Of a stretch of 20,252 bases of DNA, positions 9,605 to 17,398 are shown one piece after another (the first letter of the stretch is position 1; the number at the start of each line of letters is the position of its first letter). The notes below the pieces were generated by a model. That model searched no databases. It was not told the origin of the DNA and saw only the letters and a list, made by a program, of their open reading frames with translations. The DNA comes from Chara braunii. Taxonomy: Eukaryota; Streptophyta; Charophyceae; Charales; Characeae. The position numbers and the translations under genes are program-made. Where the stretch lies: contig BFEA01000107.1 of assembly GCA_003427395.1 (NCBI GenBank), forward strand, positions 2,007,083 through 2,027,334, in the 5' to 3' direction.

Positions 9605-10341
9605 AGCCTGTCGTGGTCGCACGTATGGGGACAGCCCCTGTCGAAATCGGATAAATCCGAGCCACACCCGTCTTAAACGCTCAAGGACGAAGACACACCG
9701 TGCGAAATTCGGGTGGACCCAAGGAAAGCTTGGGAATAACGGAAGCTTGGACGGATGGATGGGCGTCAACAGACTGTGGGGTCCATCCGCCGGTCCCCGT
9801 CTCGGATTAATCCGAGCCACATTTGCGAAGTTCAGGTTCAACCCAACCAAACCTCAGGCAGGATGGGGTTAACCTATTGCTCACAGGTCGGTGACGAAAA
9901 CACGTGTTATAGATGGTGCCGTCTTGTGGACGACCGTCTCTGGACCACGCTGTTCGAACTCAGATGCATCCAAGTCACAACCGTTACCGACTCAGAAGGA
10001 CAAGAAAACTCAAGCCTGGTTTGGTCCGGGCCGCAAGGGGTGGTCCACACCACTTTGGAGCTCGGATGCATCCGAACTACACCGGCGAACTTTACAATCC
10101 GCTTGTCGACTTCGGATGACACCGTATCACCACAGGGTGCTCGTCTTCGTCTGCTATGTCAGCGTTCAAGTGCCTTTTTGCTAGGTATTGCTTTTCCCGG
10201 TGCAGGTGCCTATGCGACGTCGCTTTTTCGACTGCGCCTGCTTCGGATGTATCCGATCTATCCCACGGTCTTCGTTTTCGACCATTCGTTCTCTTAAGGG
10301 TATTGTGACGAGGATGGCTCACGATGCCTCGGATTCATCCG
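8832..10341. repeat. Palindrome cluster 2 (8 exact CGGAT-NN-ATCCG copies)
   Basis: Exact cores lie at 8832-8843 (TA), 8977-8988 (TA), 9490-9501 (TA), 9648-9659 (AA), 9803-9814 (TA), 10063-10074 (GC), 10244-10255 (GT) and 10330-10341 (TC). Degenerate copies with one or two changes are at 8762-8773, 9105-9116 and 9151-9162. As in cluster 1, the right flank is typically A/G-C-C-A-C. Some copies were multiplied by the surrounding duplication, but the centre dinucleotides differ even between duplicated positions. Confidence 0.85.
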
Positions 10342-10700
10342 AAACGTGCACGCGTGGGGACCACTGTTGTCTAACTATGACTGAACTTTGTTGTTTTGGG
10401 GTCCGGGTGACCGATAACAGAATACGTACTGTGGGTCGTGGTTGATGTTGGGACGTGCTGACTGTTCTGAGCGCATGTGGGTTCATTTCCTCCGTGTGTT
10501 TCAGGGAATGGCTACACATGGACGAAGCCGCTCCGCTGGTGGTTCCGCCCCACATGGAGAGGAGCGTCGAGGGACGATGTCGTCGCCGGCAAGGGAAACG
10601 AGTCGGGGAGGTGGCGGTGGGGAGGAAGAACGACGGGCTCAAAACTTGTGGTGCGACTACAGCAAACGTTCTGGTATTTGGAATGGGCGAGCCAGGATGG
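8957..10700. repeat. Divergent large duplication (8957-9367 versus 9781-10700)
   Basis: Homologous blocks occur in the same order. 8957-8992 pairs with 9781-9818 (CCGGTCCCCGTCTCGGATTA start). About 9025-9130 pairs with 9870-9975 (GCTCACAGGTC, GAAAACACG, GCATCC.AGTCACAAC). 9145-9250 pairs with 10238-10345 (TTCGGATGTRTCCGA, TTCGACCATT, ACGATGCCTCG). 9261-9356 pairs with 10599-10695 (AAACTTGTG.TGCGACTA, TTTGGA.TGGGCGAGC). The second copy carries about 500 bp of additional DNA. The last block lies inside the first part of the large decayed gene, so the left copy contains a fragment of that gene's 5' region. Confidence 0.65.
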
Positions 10701-11457
10701 CTCCGACCCGTTGCAACCACCGTGCGGGCCGCTCTTGTTCGTCGCAGTTCGCGCCGACAGAACGCGTCTCGCAGGGTCCATCGTCCAGTGGGTCGACGTT
10801 GGCGAATACAATTTTAAGTTTACGTTGAAGAAGCATTACAGAAGTGATGGTTCCGTTGACGACATCGCAAAAGGATGCAAGGTTGTCGGGAGGATGTTCG
10901 GCGGGTACGGCCGACATGCGATGTCTTTGCCGTACTTTGTCCCGCTAGCGCCGGGGCACGACGAGGCCGTTCACGTGACAGACTTCCTCGAGGTCTGGGC
11001 GAGATCTGGTACCTCTGTCAGTGCCGTGGACGTCGGACCTGGGACATCGATTAGTGGACCTGTTGGGTTCGCAGGAGGAGAGTGCTCTGAAAGGGGGATG
11101 GGAGGTCAGGGTGGCCTGCTAGCTACGCCTCCTGATCAAGAGGTGGGCATGTCAGATGACTCGGAGGACGACCATCCGCGTGCTCCTTCGAAACCGAGCT
11201 TGCATGGATCTCGCCGCCAAGGTTTGCTTGGGGAGTCGACGCCACGTGGAGGCGGCGATGGCGAACGGTTGCGATAGGGCTCAGAATCGACGACTCCGCG
11301 TGGTCTGGTCGAAAGGATTGGTTTGTTCGTTCGTGGCATGCAGGTGGCCGGGGTTTCGCCTGGAGATCGTGCGGGTGGTCCGCAGGTTCTAGAGGTGCGT
11401 GGATAAGATGAGACGACTCGCCGGGCCCGACCTGCGCCTGAGCAACTACAGACGTAG
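10477..11457 (+). pseudogene. Large gene, N-terminal leader region (broken)
   Basis: The frame is open from 10471 to a TAG at 11275. It has no early ATG (10477 is GTG; the first internal Met is after residue 150), so the true start is upstream, in another exon, or lost. Residues from about LAGSIVQWVDVGEYNFKF through HVTDFLEVWARSGTS look globular; the remainder is Gly/Arg/Ser-rich. After the TAG the same frame continues sensibly (GLVERIGLFVRGMQVAGVSP) through TAA 11404 and TAG 11455 into the next region. All three stops could derive from CAG or CAA. No domain is recognised. A spliced intron covering 11268-11457 is possible but unlikely: there is no T-rich tract and the translated interval looks protein-like. 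Confidence 0.45.
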
Positions 11458-12521
11458 TTGAGCCTAGAACGAGAAGCAAGTGGGAACGTCGCCGAGGAGG
11501 AGGAGGTGTCCGAGCAGGGGCTGTTCCGTGAGAGATCGGCTGAAAAGACTCAGTCGGGAGGAAAGCGCAACTTGCCGGATGAGGAAGAGCGAAAGGGAGT
11601 AGGTGCTCTGAAAAAGCAGAGAAAGGTAGGAGGGAGTGCTCGGACGCCAACATCACGAGAGGGCGGTTCCATTGAGAAGAGGAAAAGGGTTGGAGGTGGG
11701 GATGAAACCCCAAAAGACTCGTCGACACAGCGAAGAACCGGTGAGTCTTCTGGGAAACGGTCGAAATCATCGAGGGGGAAGAAAGCAGATGAGGGCGACA
11801 GCGGCGAGGGAGACGAGGACGTGGACATTAACCTCAACGCCTTCAACCTTGATAATGCATTCTTCCTCGAGATGCAGACAGGGGTGCAGAAGGACGTCGT
11901 GTTGCACATCCATCCCGAAAGAATATTAGCTATTCCACACTGGGAAGACGCGTACAACCACCGATCCTTGGACGAGTTCCTCATTGATACCATCGTGTCG
12001 GCTATGATCGACTGCTACGAACGTAAAGACATGAGATACACGAAGCCCATTTTCGTTCTCGCTCCGATCGTCCCGCCTCCAGAGAACGGCGAGCCTGCTG
12101 TGCGCGTGCTGCCTGCTGACTTAGACAACTCACAGCCGGAGAAATACTGGTATTATCCTGTGTGTGGACAGCATAACGCGAGGGCGGCGATGAAGGTGAA
12201 AGACCATCCTGTGTTTGAGTACTACAACTTCTGTAAATGGCCGTTCAGACCGATCTACTTCCCTGACGACGAGTTGGACGGCTACGCCCATGTCAGCTGC
12301 GAAGACAGCATGAAAGACAAGAAGAATCTACCGCGCTTGCAGGTTTTGTCTATGCGGGACATTCGCAATAACAGGAAAATTAAGGGCAAACTGCATGTGG
12401 TGCTCGACAATGCGTCGAAGAAAAAAGGACGAGGTGTGAAAGTGGGTGCAGTTCATGGTGTTGGCTATGAAAAAGACACCGTACACGCCTTTGTGGAACC
12501 TGTCAACGAAAGAAAAAAAAA
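11458..12521 (+). pseudogene. Large gene, ParB/sulfiredoxin-like domain
   Basis: About 350 codons. Residues 1-120 are charged and disordered, with basic clusters that could be nuclear-localisation signals (KKQRK at about 52, KRKR at about 74, KRSKSSRGKK at about 100). Residues 145-250 resemble the ParB/Srx fold: 'IHPERILAIPHWED', an amphipathic 'LDEFLIDTIVSAM', 'KPIFVLAPI', then 'YWYYPVCGQHNARAA'. The last segment sits where ParB has its GxRR..A nucleotide-binding box, but the paired arginines are absent. The resemblance is to the pattern only and is not proven. Residues 255-320 (FRPIYFPDDELDGYAHVSCEDS) follow without break. The frame is lost at a 9-A run (12513-12521), after which +1 reading continues KKWAEKLRYYLSLAMADDS. 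There is no ATG at the start; the frame is simply continuous with the leader. Confidence 0.5.
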
Positions 12522-13364
12522 GAAAGAAATGGGCTGAGAAACTTCGATACTACCTCTCGCTGGCCATGGCAGATGACTCCGTCTTCGCTTTGGGAGAGAA
12601 GTTCTACGAGAAGTGGTCGAAAGGGAAACTCCTTGCTTCCGACGGCCAGCGTTGGACTAAAAAGCCGCCCACCCATGAGGAGGTGGCCAAGCCAGGACTC
12701 TCCACTATGACTGACAACCAGGGGCTGAAGAAACACGTCTGGTACATGAAGGTGGATGACCCGTCATTGAAAAAGGGCAAGGGGAAGCCAAAGAAAGGCG
12801 GGAAGGAGAAAACTTTCTACGTCCAAGTTCTCGAGCCGAATGTCCACTGCTGGAAGGAACTGGTGGACTTGACGGACCGTGAGAAGAAAAGTCTGTTGAA
12901 CGGCGTCTTGATCCTTAACGTCGTGTGGGTTCAAACGAGTAGCAAGAAGTTGGTCGATCAGGGGAAGTTCAGTGTCAAGGAGATGGTCAACATAATAAAA
13001 ATGGACCGGATTATGCTGAGGCTGTGGCACTACGTGGAGTTCGAGTACGCGGAAATGAATAAGCAGGAGTGGAATGCCAACTCCACGTTCTTCAGGTCCA
13101 AGAGGCAACTGTTCGAAGAGTTCAATGACAAAGGTCTCGACGACAAGCTTTGGAACGAGAGAAGGAAATTTTTCACGGACTCCACGTACGTCAACAAGTG
13201 CCCTCAGTTTCTCGGGTGTCAACACGACAACAACATCAAGAGAACGGCGACCCTCATCAACGACCAGCATTTCCCGGCGGAGTGGAAGTGTGTCGTCCTT
13301 TCGGTGATCACGGGAGATCGCGCCAAATGCAAAAAAGCCCTCGGGGCGTTGATGAATGCATTAA
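12522..13364 (+). pseudogene. Large gene, unrecognised globular domain
   Basis: An open stretch of about 280 codons in the +1 frame relative to the ParB-like part, from WAEKLRYYLSLAMADDS to KCKKALGALMNAL. It has the composition of a folded, rather basic and aromatic protein. Recognisable stretches include FYEKWSKGKLLASDG, FYVQVLEPNVHCWKELVDLT, a Lys-rich loop (GKGKPKKGGKEK) and IIKMDRIMLRLWHYVEFEYAEMN (split across two phrases). I recognise no family. It ends at a further +1 shift around 13360-13370, where the sense passes into YVDGTSALTKLAQFN. An ATG at 12446 exists in this frame but overlaps the previous coding region out of frame, so it is not a credible start. Confidence 0.5.
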
Positions 13365-14396
13365 CATTATGTGGACGGAACAAGCGCCTTGACGAAGCTG
13401 GCCCAGTTTAACGTCGACCCATTGAGTGCCATAGATCATAAGGAGGCGCTGGAAAAACTAGGGCATCAGCTACGCTCCCGCACTTGCGTGCTCGACTTGT
13501 GCGGAACTGTGGACCGTGCGCAATGGGACTCTGGGGCATTCCCGTCTCTGAGTGAGTTGTTGGGCTTCGTTTGTCAGGACTACTGGACATTGGTAGTATT
13601 CGTTCCCTGCCTGTGGAACCTCTCCTTCATGACATCTGTGTCTGCGCTTGGGGCTACCCGATGCTACACGGGGAAGTGGGTTCGGAAGACGGCAACAAAG
13701 AAGACGCATCAGTTCGGAAACAGCGTCTGGGAGGAGCCGGATGTGATGCATATCCTTTTCAAAGGCAAAGATCCTCGACTACTTACTCACCCGGTATACG
13801 AGGGAGCTGTTGCTGAAGACGACGCCGCCGCTCTCCATAGGAAACAGAAAGTGACACCCACGGATGTGGAGGAGAAGTCTTTCAAGTCCTTGATTTTCGC
13901 GGACATCGGAAACCTCACCCAGAGGGGGCCTCTGTACAAGGACGGTGAGCGGAATCCGAATCAGTTATGCAACCAGCTTCTTTTCTTCTATGGTGTGGTG
14001 GATGCCCTGCTGTTCTTGGGCAAGCCGCACGCGCAGGTGGTGTGGAGTCTGCTTCAGCAGGGAAGGCACGTCTTGGTCGTGGATGGGGACACAACGCAGC
14101 TCGAATACACCGTGCAGTATGTCACCCATGAAGTGTCGTCCAAGGCTTACCCATGCGATTTCCACCATGTCGTGGTCGAGCCCATTTATGACCCGAAAAA
14201 TGACATGTTCTTCAAGTTGACTCCGAAGAAAAGGCGCTAGGTCTACTCCTTCCTTTACGGCGAACAACCAAGGTTGAGATTTGACCCGCATTACGTGGTG
14301 CGGAAGGAAGTCGCCATTGCGGTCCTCCAAGGGTACCACAGACCGAGTCGGGCCGGTGTTGTGAGCTTCATTAAGAGGCTGGAATATGTGTTTTTT
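13365..14396 (+). pseudogene. Large gene, possible aminomethyltransferase-like domain
   Basis: About 340 codons with one TAG (14238-14240) after TPKKRR; the same frame then continues VYSFLYGEQPRLRFDPHYVV. The layout faintly recalls permuted N4/N6 aminomethyltransferases: 'CVLDLCGTV' where a DPPY-type motif would lie, 'YWTLVVFVP' as a beta strand, 'YTGKWVRK … VMHILFKG' like the K…E…KG segment, then 'LGKPHAQVVWSLLQQGRHVL' followed by VVDGDTTQLEYTVQY, comparable with KP…VLDPFxGSG. Neither the DPPY catalytic motif nor the GxG SAM loop is intact, so any methyltransferase ancestry is uncertain and activity is unlikely. The frame is lost at a T6 run (14391-14396), where a one-base change continues the sense as VFYENTLNPADF. 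Confidence 0.3.
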
Positions 14397-14998
14397 ACGA
14401 GAATACTCTCAATCCGGCCGATTTCATTTTGGATAACTACAAGCTGGCATTCGGTGAGGAGGAGGACTTCAATATCGAGACCGAGCAGGAGGAGAGCGTT
14501 GAGGACGACCTCTTCGATTTGTACGGGCAATTGGCCATCTTCAACGCCCAAGTTTCTGAGTCGCCGTCAGTATGCAAACCGGGGATACCTCTCGCTACAC
14601 CCACCTCGGGCGGCCCCACGCCAGTGTCCTCCTCAGCGCCTGTCAAGAGGGGTGGGTTGTCCCGTGTGAGGAGTTCGCCAGGGGAGCCTATTCGTCTCAC
14701 ACCGCAGCCCGAAGGTCTTCGACCCGGCCATCCAGTTCCTCCGGACCATCTGCATCTCAAGGCTCCTGCGACTCCCTTCGACATGGGCGACAAACACACC
14801 TTCTCCACAGCCGAAGATTGGGGCCATGATATCGTGTGGCACCCAGACCATTTCCAGCGAGTCCTTCTCGACGGCGAATGGGCAGTGGCTGTGAGGGACG
14901 TAAGTGGAGGGTGGATATATGACGATCATTGGGACCTCGAGACATTCAAATCTCACGCCTACGATACAGTTTTGGAGAGATTAAGTGAGGTCAATTGA
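14390..14998 (+). pseudogene. Large gene, acidic and Pro-rich segment with small conserved block
   Basis: From VFYENTLNPADFILDNYK the frame passes an acidic stretch (FGEEEDFNIETEQEESVEDD), a Pro/Ser/Thr-rich linker, and then a more structured block, AEDWGHDIVWHPDHFQRV through GGWIYDDHWDLETFKSHAYD. It ends in a TGA (14996-14998) that interrupts otherwise continuous reading (VN, then RSKDDPALREYGDTLFDL). CGA-to-TGA at a CpG is a simple origin. Alternatively this TGA is a real terminator and the downstream part is a separate unit. No domain is recognised. Confidence 0.45.
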
Positions 14999-16393
14999 CG
15001 AAGTAAGGACGACCCTGCTCTGCGCGAATACGGGGACACGTTGTTTGATTTATCGCAGTCAAATAAATGGCTGGAAGTATCTTCCGCGTTCTACGCCCTT
15101 CCGTCAAGCCCGTCAATTAAGCAAGTAAGTTGGGAGTTGCCTGCGGGCACCCCGCCGGTAGGAGTTGTGAAGCGCAAGTCTCGCGGAAAGGACGGCGAAG
15201 GGGATGGTGAAGGCGGCGGGCAACGAGGTACCGGAGGTGGAAGTGAACAGCGTTCAACGAAACAGCGGTCTCCGGGGTACGCAGGCGGCGGAGAGGGGAA
15301 AAAGGGCAGCCGGGAGAAGGAAAAGCCTCGCAGCGGAGAGAAGACAAAGCATCACACAGGAGACGAGCAGGGGTCCGATGTTGACCGCGACGAGGATGGT
15401 GGGGTTCTGGTGGTGACAGGCAGCACCTCAATGGAGACGGGGAATGACTTCAGGCCTGGGTGGATTACACGGCCTGGCGAGCAGGACCCTGTGATTAGCC
15501 TAACCAGCGCAACACCGTATACCGATGCTGTTGGCGGGGCAGTTGTAGCAAAGAATGGAACTTGCTTCGCTCAGCTCCAAAAATGGTTGACCGATTGTCT
15601 CGGATCTATCCGAACCTCGGAGACGACATCGTTGTCCGGAACTCAGAACCTTCCGGGAAGCGAGACGACAACATACCACGGATCCGGCAGCGACAAGCTC
15701 CAACCATGTTCGGTTTCGCCTCAAAAGGAAGTTCGGATTAATCCGAAACCGGAAGCCAGTACCGTTGAGAGAGCACAGCGGTCTGCGGAACTCTAACGGG
15801 TGGTCCGGGTTTCCGAAAACCCTAGCGGCAAAATTCAGATTCATCCGAACCAGGACGACGTGTCCGCCATGACAGACGACCGGTGTTCGGACACCGTCAT
15901 GCTGTGCATGGAAGTTCACAAGGAGCTGCAGGCAGACTGTCCGACTGAGGGTGAGTTAGCGACCAGTTTCAATGTCGAGCCCTGCACACTCGGAGCTGAA
16001 TGCCTAGTGATGGTACACGCTGAGTTAGCAGTCTTAAGCGACTCTCCGGTGAAAGCGGACACGTCATCGCTGTTGGAAACTGCGGTGGCTCGGATGAATC
16101 CGAACCAGGGCCCTGTGAGCATGTCCCTCCCTGGTGCAGCTTTGGAGACGACCGTAATTCGGATTCATCCGAGACACACGGACGAAGGACTTAACGATTG
16201 TCGACTTCTGACCACTTTGGACAAGGACGACTCCGCTGACGACCGGATTGATCCGACACTCGGCGACGTCGGGATGGAGCAACCAGTTCAGCCGGCATAC
16301 GACGACCCCTTGTACTCCGGCCTTCACGACGAGGCGATGGGAGAGGACGTTCTGAAGAAGTCCTCTGACGCTGTTGGAGAAGATTTGTCTATT
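14999..16393 (+). pseudogene. Large gene, low-complexity tail with in-frame palindromes
   Basis: The reading frame is continuous with the previous segment. It first gives SQSNKWLEVSSAFYALPSS, then a Lys/Gly/Glu/Arg-rich disordered region (about 15170-15410), then loosely organised sequence. One TAA (15794-15796) lies within it. Six palindrome copies fall in the region (15601-15612, 15734-15745, 15836-15847 with one change, 16091-16102, 16160-16171, 16244-16255). Five are read in the same phase as R/Q-I/M-N/H/D-P (VRINPK, IQIHPNQ, ARMNPNQ, IRIHPRH, DRIDPTL); the first is read as GSIRTS. The frame shifts by -1 near 16380-16393. Confidence 0.45.
15601..16255. repeat. Palindrome cluster 3 (5 exact, 1 near CGGAT-NN-ATCCG)
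   Basis: Exact cores are at 15601-15612 (CT centre), 15734-15745 (TA), 16091-16102 (GA), 16160-16171 (TC) and 16244-16255 (TG), with CAGAT-TC-ATCCG at 15836-15847. The copy at 16085-16108 keeps the long form GTGGCTCGGAT-GA-ATCCGAACCAG. The copies lie within what reads as the disordered tail of the large decayed gene. Confidence 0.85.
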
Positions 16394-16753
16394 TGAGTGA
16401 CGACGATAAAGACACAGCGCACGAGGACAAGAAGTTAAGGGGGGGAGAGGTGTTGTTGGACATCCATGGGACCTTGAGCACAATACAATGCGACACAGTG
16501 GCGACCGAGGAAACCCAACCTGTCGATGTTGTGGAAGTCGGCGCTCTTTGTCCGAAGACGGACATACTAAAATTGCCCGTCGCGGACGTGGAGGATTTCC
16601 GCCATCGGGATGGGGATGAATTCAAGCCATCGCCGGTCATCGACGCCGACATCTCGAACCTGTCAAGTTTCCCTGTGAGTTTGGAGCACGTCGTCACCGC
16701 GTCGATGAGCACGGGGGCGCCAATCGTGCTGGGGCTGCCATCGGTGGGCTCTG
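16393..16753 (+). pseudogene. Large gene, acidic tail exon before intron
   Basis: Frame +1 opens within the overlap TTGAGTGACGAC and gives SDDDKDTAHEDKKLRGG, VLLDIHGTLSTIQCDT and further acidic sequence. It stays open to a TGA at 16822-16824, but the last part is T-rich and I think it is already intronic. A donor-like CTG|GTGACG at 16753/16754 would give the correct phase for splicing to 16980. No domain is recognised. Confidence 0.35.
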
Positions 16754-16979
16754 GTGACGTTGAAGCTAAGCCTGATGAGCACTGTCTTCCTTTGCTTGCT
16801 TCCCGCTCGTCAGCCCGTCCGTGAAGTGTTGTTTGCTTCGTCGATTTCGGGGAGGTGTGTACGCAACCGCCAACTGGATTTGACGATGTGCTTCATGAGG
16901 TGCTGTTTGCTTGGTTGCTCTTGCGAAGTTGTGTTGTTGATCTCCTGCTGAACTGTCTGGGTGGCTATTTCTTGTACAG
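16754..16979 (+). other. Probable intron 1
   Basis: The sequence becomes rich in T and TG (GTGTTGTTTGCTTCG, TTGCTTGGTTGCTC) and ends in a strong acceptor, CTATTTCTTGTACAG|GTCGAGG, with AG at 16978-16979. The donor is uncertain. GTGACG at 16754 preserves the reading phase of the flanking exons; GTGAAG at 16821 is an alternative but does not keep the better downstream frame. Confidence 0.5.
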
Positions 16980-17332
16980 GTCGAGGAGCTTGTGGACAAA
17001 CACACATGTTGCAGGAGCCGCCTCCCCTTGCCAGGTTGTCAGTCCTAGTTGCGGGAGGCACTGGTCGTCGCAATGTCACTGATTCGTTTCCTGGGGAGAC
17101 TAAACCTCGGGGCCCTCCCAGAAGGGTTGTCGTGCCCGTATTGGGCCCTCGCGCTAGACTCGTGGCAGAGGGAGCGGGTGTTGCCGAAAAAGACTGCAAG
17201 GAATTCCTTCTCGAAGCTTCCAGGGATAAAAAGAAGGAATCAGCTGTGTGTGGAAGGTCCAGAAGTAGGGGTGACGTTATGCATGAACTTTTCGGGCCAC
17301 AGAGTAGCGGTTCGTCGGACCATGGCCGCTAG
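16980..17332 (+). pseudogene. Exon between introns: Arg/Gly/Pro-rich linker
   Basis: The reading frame after the 16979 acceptor gives QTHMLQEPPPLARLSVLVAG, RRVVVPVLGPRARLVAEGAG and KKESAVCGRSRSRGDVMHELF, reaching a TAG at 17330-17332. The coding part probably ends at a donor somewhere between about 17275 and 17330. The composition is basic and linker-like. It probably connects the large protein's tail to the Ulp1-like domain. Confidence 0.35.
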
Positions 17333-17398
17333 GACGACATTTTCTCATAGTGCCCCATCCTTTGTGTTTGCTGTGTGTTGCGGGTGTTTGTTGAACAG
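17333..17398 (+). other. Probable intron 2 (3' part)
   Basis: T/G-rich sequence (CATCCTTTGTGTTTGCTGTG) ending in TGTTTGTTGAACAG|GG, with AG at 17397-17398. The donor lies upstream and cannot be fixed from sequence alone. Confidence 0.45.

Noticed and set aside
9755-10297. 180-codon open frame in the second palindrome cluster
   Set aside because: It is built from diverged repeat blocks and palindromes, with no domain, and its homologous partner region is not open in the same frame.
11275-15796. Reassigned genetic code (TAA/TAG = Gln) as in some ulvophyte algae and ciliates
   Set aside because: All five in-frame TAR codons could be Gln, but the well-conserved domains encode their many Gln residues only with CAA/CAG, the TARs fall in poorly conserved or linker stretches, and frameshifts and TGA codons are also present. 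Decay explains everything more simply.
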